Program-made: the position numbers and the translations under genes
From: Linderina pennispora
Taxonomy: Eukaryota > Kickxellomycota > Kickxellomycetes > Kickxellales > Kickxellaceae
NCBI RefSeq assembly: GCF_002104995.1
Contig: NW_024468249.1
Span: 620,001 to 684,000 of the forward strand
Direction of reading: 5' to 3'
DNA length: 64,000 nt
The notes under the pieces: model-generated
The model's database searches: none
Seen by the model: the letters and a program-made list of their open reading frames with translations, nothing else
Told to the model about the DNA's origin: nothing
Shown: positions 11,179 through 24,300 of the stretch, in pieces
How positions within the stretch are numbered: the first letter of the stretch is position 1
Layout: the number at the start of each line of letters is the position of its first letter

Positions 11179-11570
11179 TACGTCCCTTTTTGTTTTTTGC
11201 TGATTTTTTGGCATCGCTTTCTTTATATATTTGAGCCAATTTACATTTAAATTTTTCTATCCGTGCATTTATATGCATGATAGCTATGGTGATAATACCA
11301 GTATATTTTACCGTCATCGATATGAGTATACGCTACTTCATGGCGCCAGGCTTTGTCACAGCTTTCAAAATGCAATCTGGCAACCCAACTCGCATAACAT
11401 ATGCGAGCTAAATTCTTGGCAGTGGGCCACCATTATCACTGCTGGCATTCGGGATCCAGAGTCCCCCTGCCCCACCATGGGCAAGACCGAAATGCACATA
11501 TAAACGCTCAGTCAGACCACCAGTTTTCCTTCTTTCCCTCAGACATACTTGTAGGGAGTTGCTTTCCTTT
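11179..11570. other. AT-rich intergenic stretch left of the Fanzor element
   Basis: This holds the T-rich 3' flank of eIF4G and AT-rich DNA. Short ORFs are present but show no recognisable protein. It ends where the similarity between the two Fanzor copies begins, at about 11571. Confidence 0.5.
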
Positions 11571-12188
11571 TATCTTTACCTATATTTAAGACTTTATAGT
11601 CGAAAAAGTGTCCGACCATCTGCTAGAACCTTTTTAGTTGGTTAAAAGATAAAACTCTTTTAAACCTCGAAGCGAGTTTGGGTGACTTGCTCTGTAAACT
11701 CCTTTTGATCTTGTGCGGCATCTGACCTCATCGGTGAAACCAGGGTGACAAGTTATTATTGTAGTGGTCACAGGTCACTACTGGATATCTCCATTGGTTC
11801 AGCGCAAGAGCTGCTCTCAGTATCGGTCGACCTGATAACTTCCATGGCGTCATCATGGTGGTCATCACCAGCTGCGCAACACTCTTAGGATATTTATTTA
11901 CGAGCACCTATTGAATAAGGCCATATAGCTCTTCTGGTGGTCATGCAATATTTGTGGGTTTATTTTATAAATTAATTTGTCTTATGAACATGCGTAAGCA
12001 GTAGTATTTGGGCCACAATGGACCCAGTCTGTATAGGCTTATTCAAGAGACTGTATCAGTGCTAAGGGCCCCAAGAACCATGCAAGCCAGATAATTTTTA
12101 ATAAAAAGTTCTTAATGCTATGCATACGCAATAAAGCAAAACTGAACAGCATCATTTCTCTTCTTACTTTGCCTATTGAATTTCTCAA

Positions 12189-14647
12189 ATGAATATTACC
12201 CGCAGCGCTACTGTCATAAAGACATCACTTGGTGGTATTGGCTTCCGTGATTCTATGCTGCCCCGCCTAGAGCAATTTGTACACAGCGTCAATATCATCA
12301 AAGAGCATACATACATGCTTGCACGATGGATATTACTCCATCAGCTAGCTGACGGGGATGCTTTTGACCCAGCAACATTTGTGAAAAAGGGGGTTTTTCG
12401 TTTTATTTATTTATTCATTTATCGCAACCTGAAGGCGAAGACGACCATATCTGCCAAGGATTTCGTTAACCGGAAGGACAGGTCAGAACTGTCGAGCGCA
12501 GATTTCGGTGATGTAGTTAGATACCATATTTATGATTATCTATTACATAATGGCGATATTGAGCTACATGGTGTATGCGACATGAATCAAGTAGCGACAT
12601 ACGTGGATACCGAGCTGATGACAGCATACAAGAACAACATTGTGTTGCACTATGGCACTTGCCTACAGCGGATTCTGGCCAAATTGATTGATATTCGCAG
12701 CCGTAAAAACACACTGCACAGTACAATGGGCAATGTGTCTAAGGCTGAGTTCGATAATGCATGTCAAGTGTATATTTATACACCTGCACAGAAGCTCCGC
12801 CAGGCAGTTGCCTCTAGGCACCCTGGTCTCAGTGTGCTCACCCCAACGATGCTTGCAATCTACAACAAGCTGGCACCAGTCCTCAATGCCTATGATGCCA
12901 AGTACAGATTCGCCAAAGACAGCCGATACTATGATGCCAAGGCAAATCCACTTAAGCATCTGCATGCATACATTCGCCTATGCCAGCTTATTGAGAATGA
13001 GCAGCTTGGCACGTCTCCTCCCCAATGCTTGCCTCCGCGGATACCCTGGATCCCAGGCCATGTGCGCTTATACAAGCAAATAATCAAGCAGGTGTTTATT
13101 TCGAAAACATGCGAGCAGGTTACAGAGATCAACGCAGCAAAGAGGGCAGCAACAGAGGCAAGGAAAGCAGCAGAAAAGGGCGAAAAATTGGCCAAGAAGG
13201 CTGCACGCGAAGCAGCGAAGATGCCATCAGATGAAACAGAGGCCACTGCAGCAACTGCAGCAGTAGCGGCTGATTCGCTTGCTGCTGCATCGGCGGCAGC
13301 AGCAGACACTGTTGCAGCACTTAACAATGCATATGCACCAGCACCCCCAGTCTGTGCACACGACCCGGTCCAAGGGATCACACAACCTGTGTGGGATGTG
13401 TGGGGCCGGGTCGCAGATCTGACATCAAAGCCATTTAAGGCGCATGGTGATAGAAAATTCCACGGAATGGCGACAACAGATGGTGTAACGATATGCATTT
13501 TGTTACAAGACAAGGTACCTAAGACTGGTGCTGCAGTAGATGCTGATGCTACAGCTGACTGTTGCTATATCCACCAAATACCACAGCCAGAGCTGCAGAA
13601 TCTGAAAGGCCGCTGTGTATTCATCGATCCAGGTTGGGGCGATTTGCTATACATGATGCACGAAAATAGCAGCAATGGGAAAGAGGGTGAAAAATGCTCT
13701 ACCGCTACACACGGCAGCAGCGCAATAAGGAGCTCAAGCTGCGCCACTATGACAGGATTCGTCGGGGTACAAAGGATCAAGTCCCAGAAGATGCTGTCCG
13801 CAGAGCAGAGGCAGAGCTTTCCAAACACTGCTGCCGGACCCTTAGCCCAGCAAAATTCCGTGCCTACGTTGCTGCCCGTGCATCTGTGCGGTGTGTCCTA
13901 GCACCATTTTATGCCAACACGATGACAGCGCGAAGGCTACTAGAGCAGCAGCCCACTAAGTCAAACAAGCAGCATCAGAGGCGCTGGAAGGCCCATCCGG
14001 GTGTCAGTACCAGTCCCAAGGTGTACCCGCTTCACCGCAAGCTGCGCCTTGATTCATTCATGAATCAGGCCCGTGCAGACCACAGGCTTGCCGCAAAACT
14101 CCGGAGCAAGTTCGGTCCAGACCCAGTGCTGATCATGGGCAATTGGAGTGCGCCAATGGCCCGACACCATGCGCCGATCCGTGGCAAGGGATGGCGCGAC
14201 AAGTTCAAACACCATGGCTTTGAAGTCTATCTGATCGACGAATTCCGGACATCGTCGATGTGCCCGTTCTGCTGCGATAAGTCACTGCAGACATTCCGGC
14301 ATGTTCCCAATCCGCGGCCCTACCAGAGATCGAAGAACCCAACTGTGAAGTGCCATGGCCTTCTCCGCTGTACAAGCGAGTCATGTAAGCGGGCCATGGC
14401 ACAATACAGGCGAGCCTATTCGTCTTGGCTCTTGAACCGCGACCTCGCAGCAGTTCTAAACTTCAGACTCATTTTCCAGTCACTCTGTGATTCAGGCAGT
14501 ATTCCTGAACGGTTCCGTTGTTCTACGGCCATTGTTGCCAATGCTTCTGGCACCACCCCTGCAACAAAGAGGTCGCGCAAGAGGCGTGCAGCAGCAGGCG
14601 ATTCTGTTGCTAGCAGCAGCGAGCCAGCGCTGAAGCGCCTGCGCTGA
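12189..14647 (+). CDS. Fanzor1-type RNA-guided nuclease, one apparent -1 frameshift
   Basis: About 819 residues once one A is added to the A5 run at about 13690-13694; without it, frame one ends at 13901 and frame two (from MLYRYTRQQRNKELKL) carries on. Fanzors are eukaryotic relatives of TnpB/Cas12 that cleave DNA at RNA-guided sites. The RuvC residues visible are D480 in FIDPGWGDLL, E685 in LIDEFRTSSMC (the shifted glutamate typical of Fanzors) and D752 in NRDLAAVLNF. Zinc ligands are C692/C695 and C728/C733. A GNWS segment and TDGVTICILL also match the family. The N-terminal half is a helical region of unknown role, followed by an Ala/Lys/Glu-rich linker (about 315-380). The C-terminus has two basic clusters, KRSRKRR and LKRLR, probable nuclear signals. 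AT-richer codons than neighbours suggest a separate history. Confidence 0.85.
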
Positions 14648-14649
14648 GC

Positions 14650-14810
14650 AGGCTACCAAGGTGGGAGATGTCCATGATCGACATTGCACCAACAACCATC
14701 CGACACGTTCAAATGACCGGTTCGCCGTGATGCCCTTATCGACGTGTCAACCCATGCTGACTAGCAGCCGAGCTCGCATCGCGAGCAGAGCAATTCTAGT
14801 ACTAGATAAC
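14650..14810 (+). ncRNA. Candidate Fanzor guide RNA (fRNA/omega-RNA) region
   Basis: TnpB and Fanzor guide RNAs come from the 3' end of the nuclease gene and the element's right end. Directly after the Fanzor stop codon there are four stems in 120 bp. They are ATGTC/GACAT (14668-14672 with 14680-14684), GACACGT/ACGTGTC (14702-14708 with 14742-14748), GCTG/CAGC (14756-14759 with 14765-14768) and GCTCGC/GCGAGC closing a 3-nt loop (14772-14786). A perfect 10-bp palindrome, CTAGTACTAG, follows at 14796-14805. The stems are read by eye and have no second copy to test for covariation, so the RNA and its guide portion are inferred. Confidence 0.35.
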
Positions 14811-15354
14811 AACTCACCTCCTAGGCTGACAATCGCAACATAGACAAAGCCTATATATGCAAGCCTTCCAGCATTTTATCTATGAATACATTTCAGGTGT
14901 GAGACTGATTTCCGCAATGGCTTGAAGAGCATTGTGAAGAATTTTGATGCCAACAGTCATTTTCCGCACCTTGCCCATACACGCACTTTTTCTTTGTTCC
15001 TTCCTGCATGTACACAATTTCCCAATTTGAAAAAGACACTCCTGTCGTAGGAGCTTTTCTGGCCTGGGAAAGGAAGGATACAATGGAGGCGATATTTCTG
15101 TGAAATTGCCTGTATGGTGTCACAGTCATGCCCCACCAACGCCCCTGAGAAATTTCACACACTTGGAGGACCACTGACCATTTGGCCAGCTTTGCAACAC
15201 CATTTTACGTGTATGCAGCTTGTCAAAATTGTGTATAAACCTGCTCATTTGCCATGCAACGCTGATTCCCTATCTCACTTTTCTTGCAAACATTGCACAG
15301 CTCAACCACTCAAGAATTAACTCTTTCTGAACCCGCTTCAACTTATCCTGCAGA
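14811..15354. other. Intergenic region and FAS promoter
   Basis: About 540 bp between the Fanzor right end and the FAS start codon. It may still contain the true right end of the element. Short ORFs on the minus strand around 14880-15170 have no recognisable product. A TATA-like site lies at 15234. Confidence 0.45.
15234..15239 (+). promoter_or_regulatory. TATA-like box upstream of FAS
   Basis: TATAAA stands 116 bp upstream of the FAS ATG at 15355, within the range for fungal TATA elements. Position and sequence are the only support. Confidence 0.4.
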
Positions 15355-18300
15355 ATGAACTTGTTTACCTGCAAGGTTGTACTCGCATCTGGCGGAGTGT
15401 CAACTAACATTCCAATTCCTGGTGACAACTTCCCTGTCGCCAAGGAGCTCGCTGCGTCTTTTCTGGATGGCGGTCCTCCTGCTGTTTCCACGGAAATCGA
15501 ACTCGTCGCACTCTTTTTGGCGTACTGCAGCTCCCGTAGCCCCGATGTTGCCGTCGCCGTATTTCTTCACTTCCACCAAGAATTCTGTGCCGATGAGAAC
15601 ATCCATGTGGTTGTCCAGCAGCTGAACCTGTCTGCTGAGCAAGCGCGAACCGTCCTGAAGGGGTATTACTCGGTTTGGAACACCCTTGAGGCGCGTCAGT
15701 TGCTGCCCGAAGTCCCTGTTCCCGCTATCTTTTCCGATGCAAACATCAGACTTGCCGCTATGTTTGGTAGTCCAGGCGGAGCAGACAGCTACGTTGACGA
15801 AGCAGCATGGCTTCTCGATGTTTATGGCCCGCTGCTGTCAGACTTTGTCACTCATATGTCTGACTTCCTCAAGCGCGAATCCGCTGACCCCCTATTGGCG
15901 AAAGCCCATTCACGTCCACTGGACATTGCTGGCTGGCTTGCTTCTCCCGATGCAATGCCTGACGCCAAGTATCTGCTGACTGCGCCAGTCATTACGCCCA
16001 TGCTAGGACTGATTCAGGCGATGCATGTGGCTGTCTTGTATAAGACGCTCAATATGAGCCCTGGCGACCTCGTCTCACGCTTTAAAGGTAAGCACACATC
16101 ATTCATCACTGGTTCCAGTGTATGCAACAATGCCGGTGTTCTCCGCTACTAATTATTCATTTCTCCATCTGTAGTTGCAATTGGACACAGCCAGGGTCTA
16201 ACCATGGCTGCTGCCTTTGCTTCCGTGACTGTCGAGGCATCATTCTATGTTGCTACCGAGAAGGTGCTCGGTATTCTTCTTGCAACATCCGCGATTGTCC
16301 AGCAGAATTTCTCGTCAAACCCTTCACATGCAGGTGCACCGGGATTTTTGCTGCGTACTGATGGCTTACCCGTGCCAATGGTTTCTGTTCGTGGTCTAGC
16401 CCAAGAAACGCTAGAGTCGTTCATTGCTGCGTTTAATGGGGACTGCATGGACGAGGATTCGGAAGTCAGCCTGGCCCTAATCAACGGTCGCTCGACCTTT
16501 GTTGTTGCAGGCAAAACGGATGCCGTTACATACTTTGCTAGGCACCTTAGAAAACACACTGTGCCGCCAACAGAGGATCAATCGCGCGTCCGGTTCTCCC
16601 AGCGCAAGCCAGTAGCCGATATCAGCCCACTGAGCATGTCGGTACCAACCCACTGCAAACTTCAGCTAGATATTGCACCAATTGTGTACGAGTTTGTGAC
16701 TGCCAAGGGCTGGATTCTCAATCCTGACACTCTTCGTACTCAAGTCAACGCTGTCGTGGACGGACATGACCTTCGTGATGAAGTAGACCTTACCAGGTTC
16801 TTGATCGACAGTATGTGCGTGTACCGTGTTGACTGGCCAACAGCTGTCAACAGCGCCGATGCCACATTCATCGTCGACTTCAGCCCAGGGACTTTCAGTA
16901 CATTCGGCAAACTCGCCAGAGACATTCTAGACGGCTACGGCAAAACCATCATCAGCACCAGCTCGCCTACTCCATGCACCGAGTCGCGCATGGGATCCAA
17001 GGCCGATTTGTTCAAACTGAATATCTCTGACGTCTTCACAGTGCCAAGCTGGGAGAGTGCTTTCAGTCCATGCCTTGTTCGAGCCGCACATGACGGTCTG
17101 CTTCATATTTGCACCCGCATGTCACTCGCTCTTGGACTCCCGCCTGTGATGGTTGCAGGGATGACCCCGACTACGTCCAACGAGCACTTTGTCGCAGCCA
17201 TAAGCAATGCTGGATACCATGTCGAGTTTGGTGGTGGTGGGATCTACACTGAAAAAGTGTTCAGGGAAAGGGTCGACAATCTGGTTCAGTTCCTTGAGCC
17301 AGGTAACGGATTCGCTGTCAACACGGTCTACATGGATCGGAAGCAGTGGGTGTTCCAGTATCCCAGTATCCTGCGTATGCGGCGGGAAGGTGTGCCGATC
17401 ACAGGGCTCTGTATTGGTGGTGGTGTTCCCTCAGTTGACGTTGCCAACAGTATAATCGAGGAGTTGCGTGACGCGGGCATACGTCATGTTGCCTTTAAGC
17501 CCGGGTCAGTGGCTACAATTCTCCAGGCGATTGCAATTGCCAGAGCAAACCCTGACTTCCCCATCATTATCCAGTGGACTGGCGGCCGTGCTGGTGGCCA
17601 CCATTCGTGTGAAGACTTCCATGAGCCAATGTTGGAAACGTACAGTAAGATCCGGTCTCTGCCGAACACCATCCTGGTCGTTGGGTCTGGGTTTGGTGAC
17701 ACGGACGGCATTCTGCCATATCTCTCCGGCCAGTGGAGTGTCCAGTTTGGATATGCACCCATGCCTGTTGATGGAGTATTGTTAGCTTCATGCGTCCTCA
17801 CTGCAAAAGAGAGTGCCATATCTCTGGAAGCAAAGGAGCTCATTGCGGCAGCTACTGGCGTTGAGGACAGCGAGTGGGAATTGTCATACACTGGTAATGC
17901 TGGTGGAGTGATATCAGCAATGTCAGGATATGGTGAGATCGCCCATTGTGTGGCTAATCGCGCTGCACTGGCTCTCAGAGAGTTGAATGACATGATCTTC
18001 ACGAAGCCATATGCTGAACAGCTGCCAATAATCATGGCAAACAAGGACCGTATCATCAAGTGGCTCAATGAGGACTATACACGGCCATGGTTTGGCATGA
18101 AGTCCGATGGTCGAGTGGTCGATTTGGAGGAGATGACGTACCTGGAAGTGCTCAACCGACTCGTGGAGTTCATGTATGTCGCAGACAAATCCAGGTGGCT
18201 GGATGTGTCGTATGTCAGGCTGTTTGGTGAATTTATTTCAAGAGCCGAGGACCGTGTTTCCAAGATAGAAAGCCGACGCGTATTCCAACGCTTCGTCCAA

Positions 18301-21300
18301 CTTCAAGACCCGCATGTGATTATCAACCTGGCGATTAAGGCATTCCCAGATATCGGCCACACTCTTCTTGCGCTTGAGGATGTCCAGTATCTGGTCTGGC
18401 TTTGCAAGCGGTCTGGAACCAAGCCAGTTCCATTCGTTCCTATCCTCGACGCCGACCTGCATGTTTGGATGACGAAAGACATCAATTCACAAGCCGAGGA
18501 TTTGGATACAGTTGTTGACAGAGATGTCCAGCGCACTGTTATTGCCTTGGGCCCTGTGTCTGCGAAGTATGCCACCACAGTCAACGAACCGGTCAAGGAT
18601 ATACTCGACCGTGTTTACACCGGGCTAACGGAAAAGCTTAGCATGTGCAATTTCGATAAGGATGCATCTCTAGTCCGTCCTTGCGAGTACCTTGCACCAG
18701 AGCCTTTTCCAGTATCGCTCCCTACCTCAGTTGCAGTGGCTGTTGATGAGTCAAGCCGCACATACAAGCTCCCAACTGATGCAGCACTGCTTCCAGATCC
18801 TGATGTATGGCTGGAGGCATTGGCAGGTCCTACTCAGAGCTGGCTTCGTGCACTTCTCACATCGCCAGTGGTGGTTCGCAAATCACTGTACGCTGCAAAT
18901 CCAATAAGGCAGGTTCTGCGACCAATGGCAGGGCAAACAGCAGAGGCGTCATTTGATGCCAATAAGCCGGTCAAGCTCGATATCCATGGACCAACTGGGG
19001 TATTGGACATTCGCATACAGCTCCATGGTGAAAAGAATATTCTGATGATTATTTACCATCGGATTGGCGAAGAGCAGTTTGAGATCCAATTCCCGTACAT
19101 CTACACGCCATCCAAATCGGCGGTGCTTATTGCTGAAGATACGCATGGTCGGGATATAGCGTACTGTAGGTCAATACTGAGTATGCATGGCATCACAAGC
19201 GACCCTGGTTACATCGTGTGTGATGATATAGAACAGCACTTTACAGATGCTGTGCTTAAGCCATTCACTGTTACTGAAGACTTTGTTCGGAAGTACTGCT
19301 CTAGTGTTCACAACGCATCAGAGTATTACAAAAGGGCAGCCAGTGGATCGTCTATGGCTCCAATTGACATATTCTTCAGCATTACAATCAAGCAGCTGAC
19401 ATCTATCTTAACTGGCCTGCCTTTGAACCAGGGGATGATGGGAATTCTGCATCTCTATCACAACACAGAGTACGAATCAGGTGTGTCTCCACTGCATGTG
19501 GGAGATACAATTTACTACCAGATGGTGCTGACCGCACTCGAGAATGTTGATCCTGGCCTAAGAATGACATTCACATCAAGGTTTTACCGCGATGGACTCC
19601 TCATTGCTGCATCTGAAGATATGATTGTCTCACCTAACCAATATGTGGCATACAAACAGGCTTTCAGACTGACTGATGAACCTGTGCGACACATGCTGAT
19701 CTTATCGGATGAGAAGGCCACTGTACTTGAAGCCAAAGAATGGTTTACGTACAAGGATACACTGGAGCCAGTAAAAGCCGCACCTGGGGAAGTCCTGGAG
19801 TTCAGGCTCCAATCGTGTTACCGTTTCAAATCAAAGGGGCTGATTTCGCATATCAAAACCTATGGACCTGTATATCGGTTGAAACCATACGGAGAGCTCG
19901 AACATATTGCCGACGTTTACTTTGAGACTACTGATGTATATGGTAACCAAGTAGTCGACTATCTCAATCAGAACCAACACGTAGCCAGTGATTCGGTACG
20001 TTTTGAGCACGGTGGCGTCCCAATCCGATATGCAGGGAATGTTGATGCCATGTCTATCAAAGCGCCATCTGAAAATTGGGAGTTTGCTCATGCTTCTGGC
20101 GATCAGAACATGCTCCATACAAACCCCTATGTGGTTGCATACATCGGAGAATCGGAGGTGATTTGCCACGGCATGTGGACCTCAGCTGCAACCCGCGCTG
20201 TTGTTGAGAGCATTGTTGCTGATAACGATCCTAGGCGTATGCGCTCATACGAGGTCAACTTTATCGGAAAAGTTTATCCCAGCAATGACCTTCAAGTAGA
20301 ACTGGTTCACACGGGAATGGCCAGTGGTTACATGGTCATCAATGGCAAGACTGTAAACCAGAACCGGGAAACAGTGATGGCACTCACAGCAGAGGTTGCC
20401 CAGGCAAAGACCGCATATGTATTTACAGGCCAGGGATCACAGTTCGTCGGCATGGGGATGGATCTCTACGTATCGTCCACTGCTGCCAGAGATGTGTGGG
20501 ACCGAGCTGATAAGCACATGCTGAATAAGTATGGCGTTTCTCTTTTGAAAATTGTCCAAGAGAATCCGAGAGAGTATTTGGTTAAGTTTGGGGGCAAAAA
20601 GGGTAATCAGATTCGCGCACAATACCTCTCCTTGGTACGTGAATTTGACAGCGATATTGTGCAGTTGATCCCAGGGATCACGCAAACATCTACATCATAC
20701 ACGCACCGGTATGCAAATGGCCTGCTCAATGCAACACTGTTCACACAGCCGATCCAGACGGTGATGTCGTTGGCTCAGGCTGCGGACATGCGTGCTCATG
20801 GTCTTATCCAGGATGATGCCATTTTCGCTGGCCATTCGCTTGGCGAGATTGGGTCACTTGCTGCAATTGCTGAGATTGTTTCCGTCGAGGATGCTGTGGA
20901 CATTGCTCTCTATCGTGGACTGCTTCTCCATATGTCAGTAGATCGCGACATCAATGGCTGCTCCGAGTATGCGATGGTATCAGTCAGCCCTCAGCGTGCT
21001 GGGAAGCTCTTTGGAATATCTAACCTTCTCCGACTTGTTGATCTTATTTGCGAAAGAAAGCAGCAGCTCCTGGAAGTGATCAACTACAACGTCCGTGGGC
21101 AACAGTATATAGTCACGGGACATATCGAGAGCTTAACTGCCATGTGCAGGATTATAGACCGACTGTCTGCAGAGAGCATTACGCTTGCTGAAATTGAAGA
21201 AGGCGAAGAAATAACAAAGACTATCGACGGTATTTTGAATGAACATCCTCATACACGGGTATTGCAAACTGGCAACGCAACTATTGCAATTCCTGGAATC

Positions 21301-24300
21301 GATGCCCCTTCACATTCAAGCCAGCTAGCAGCAAGTATCAGCACATTCCGCAGGGTACTCGACAGCAGAATTCCTCATATAAAGAGGCTTACTTCATTGC
21401 TGTGTGGAAGATACATCCCCAATCTGACCGGAGAACCCTTTGAAATCACAAAGGAATATTTCGATCGTGTTTATTCCATCACCCACTCACCAGTTATTGA
21501 AGATATACTCCAATACCGGGAAACAGATGGTACCGATACACTTGGTAACCAGGTATACCTTGCGCGTACGCTTCTGATTGAGCTCCTTTCATTCCAGCTT
21601 TCCTCACCAGTAAAATGGATTGAAACCCAAGATTCGATGTTCAAAAGCTGCTCGGTGAAGCGTCTGGTCGAGATTGGCCCAAGGCCAATATTATGTCGTA
21701 TGGCAACACAAACTCTGGGTAGCAACAGCTGGCTCTGCGAAGAAGTCGCTATTCTACATGCAAGCAAGGATAGAGATGATGTATATTATACAGCGTCTCA
21801 GACCGAGTATGCTGATATAAATACTGACCCTTTGTCGCTGAGGTCAGGTCAGAGCACAAGCAGCAAACCAACTAAGCAAGAAGGAGCACCCAAACCCCCT
21901 GGCCCTGCTGTGGAAGAGCAAGCGGCCTTGCATCCAGTCCTGCCAGCTGCTACATGCTCTGTTGATGACGTGCCAATTCCAATTATTGATATTCTACGAG
22001 CAACAATTTCATGGAAGCTCTCCACAGCAATCGCTAAAGTGTATCCCACGATGTCGATCAAGGAGCTTGTTGCTGGGAAGTCAATGGTGCAAAATGAGCT
22101 TTTCGGAGATTTCCAAAAGGAATTTGGCAAGGGCCTACCTGAACATGCCGAAGAGCAAACCTTGGAGGAACTTGCCAAAGTCCTTGGGAACTCTACAAAT
22201 TCTCTTGGTAAACACTCTCAGTCGCTTATCAACAGGATTTTTGTTGAGAAGCTTCCGAATGGGTTCACACAGTCAGTTGCTCGTTCGTATTTGAAGGACA
22301 ACTATGGCCTGGGTCCACGCAGACAGGATGCTCTACTGCTCATGTCAGTTACAATGGAGCCCTCCTGCCGGCTTGCAGATGAAGAGGCAGCCCAAGTCTG
22401 GTTGGAGTCAGCAGCCCAGATGTATGCCAGCCATGTGGGTCTATCACTGACAGCCACAGCACAAAATGGAAATAGAAATGGTGCTATGGCGGCCTCCGCT
22501 GTTATTAACAGCGCTGAATTTGACAAGGCTCAGAAGAACCAAAGAAACCTCATTCTTGACCAGATTGAGACGCTTACTAAGCATGTGGGTCTCGATACGC
22601 GCCAAGGTACTAGATCAGCAGAAAAGCTGCAGCTGGAGGTAGCAGTTCTCAAGTCAGAGAATGACAAAGTTAAGCGTGAATTCGGCAGCGGGTTGATAGA
22701 TAAAACCAACACCCTGTTTGACGCAAACAAGGCTCGTCACTTTGACTCCTACTGGAACTGGGCTCGTCAGGATGTACTGGAATGGATCTCTGGCATTCTG
22801 AGCGGAGAGGACTCAAGCATGGACCGTGCCACGTATATGAAACGTGTTCATATGCTCAAGAACCGGTCCAACCCCGGACTGCTCTCAATGCTACAGGCAT
22901 TTATTGGGACTCTCAAAGCAGACCTGTGTCCGTTTGCCAGCCGTGCACTGAAGCAAACGGAGATTATCTATGCAGCGTGTAGGGAGTCAGAAAATGTGTC
23001 TCCTGTCTACAAAGAGCTTTCGACCCCACTGCGTCCTCATACAGAGATCACGTTCAGAGGTGATATCGACAGCTGTGAGCTTCCCAGAGAGGGGGAGCAA
23101 TCGATAGGTGACTACATTCAACACATGAAATGTGCCAGCAAGGATGGGTTACCTCTCCTGTATATGTATGGTCGACAGGCTGGAAACGCCTGGTCATATA
23201 GCAAGGAAATTTCTGATGAATACTTCAGTTCGATGGAGGACGCAGCGGTTAACGGTATATCTTTTGAGGGCAAATGTGCACTGGTTACCGGGTGTGGAAA
23301 GGGGTCCATTGGCTCAGGATTGGTTGAGGGCTTGCTATCCGGTGGAGCCAAAGTGGTTGCTACAACGTCCAACTATTCCCTTGCCTCGATCCGATCCTTC
23401 GAAGAGATGTACCGGAAGTTTGGTTCCCGCGGATCTGAGCTGGTTCTTGTCCCCTTCAACCAGGCATCATCATGTGATGTAGAGGCCCTCATCCAGTATA
23501 TCTACGGCAAAGATGGACTTGGCTGGGATTTGGACTACATTGCTCCATTTGCTGCTTTCCCAGAACATGGCAAAGATGCAGGGAGTGTCGACTCTTATTC
23601 TGAGTTAACACTCCGTACCCTTCTAACTAATCTGTTCCGGATGATAGGACAGGTTAAAGCAGCTAAAGTAAGAACTGGAAATACTCTCCACCCATCGCTA
23701 CTTGTTTTGCCACATTCATCCAATCATGGAATAGCAGGAAATGACGGTATGTATGGTGAAACAAAGGCAGCTTTGCATACGCTGTACAACCGCTGGCACA
23801 CAGAATCATGGTCAGAGTACATTTCAATCACTGGTGGTGAAATTGGATGGACCCGCAGCACGAAACTGACATCTGGAAGTGCAAATGTGTATGCAGCCAT
23901 GGAGGAAATGGGCATGCGTACGTTCTCTCGTGAGGAAATGTCGTTCAACATACTTTGCCTGCTATCACAAGGGATGGAAGAGACAGCGCACGACAATCCT
24001 GTGTTTGGCAACTTCAATGGTGGGTCATATTCTATTGAGACAGTGGGCAAGGAGCTATCGAAGCGGCGCTCAATGCTGATAGAAACTGCCAGATTAAGGA
24101 AAGCCGCGCACTCGGATGTGTGTGCAGTGTATTTCACTGAGCAGAAAGAGGATTCTGTGACACTGTCATTTGTAAACAAGACGATACCACGTGCTCAACA
24201 CAGGGTTGACTCCCCGGCTGTAAAAGAATACGAGCAACTCGACCACCTTAGATACCTGGAGGGCATGGTTGACTTGGATAAGGTCGTGGTTGTGACAGGA

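Larger units (their letters stand above)
11571..14810 (+). mobile_element. Fanzor (eukaryotic TnpB-relative) element, near-complete copy
   Basis: The left limit is where this sequence starts to match the inverted copy at 43113-44843: both read TATCTTTACCTATAT, then continue to GTCGAAAAAGTGTCC. Left of that point they differ. The shared leader of about 620 bp precedes the Fanzor ORF at 12189. The right limit is unknown, because the second copy lacks the 3' half; I end it after the hairpin cluster at 14668-14805. No convincing terminal inverted repeats or target-site duplication were found by eye. The element sits between eIF4G and the fatty acid synthase gene and interrupts neither. Confidence 0.65.

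Noticed and set aside
14650-15350. Terminal inverted repeat of the Fanzor element at its right end
   Set aside because: I looked for the complement of the left end and saw only short AT-rich similarity, such as CCTATATAT, not enough to claim a repeat.
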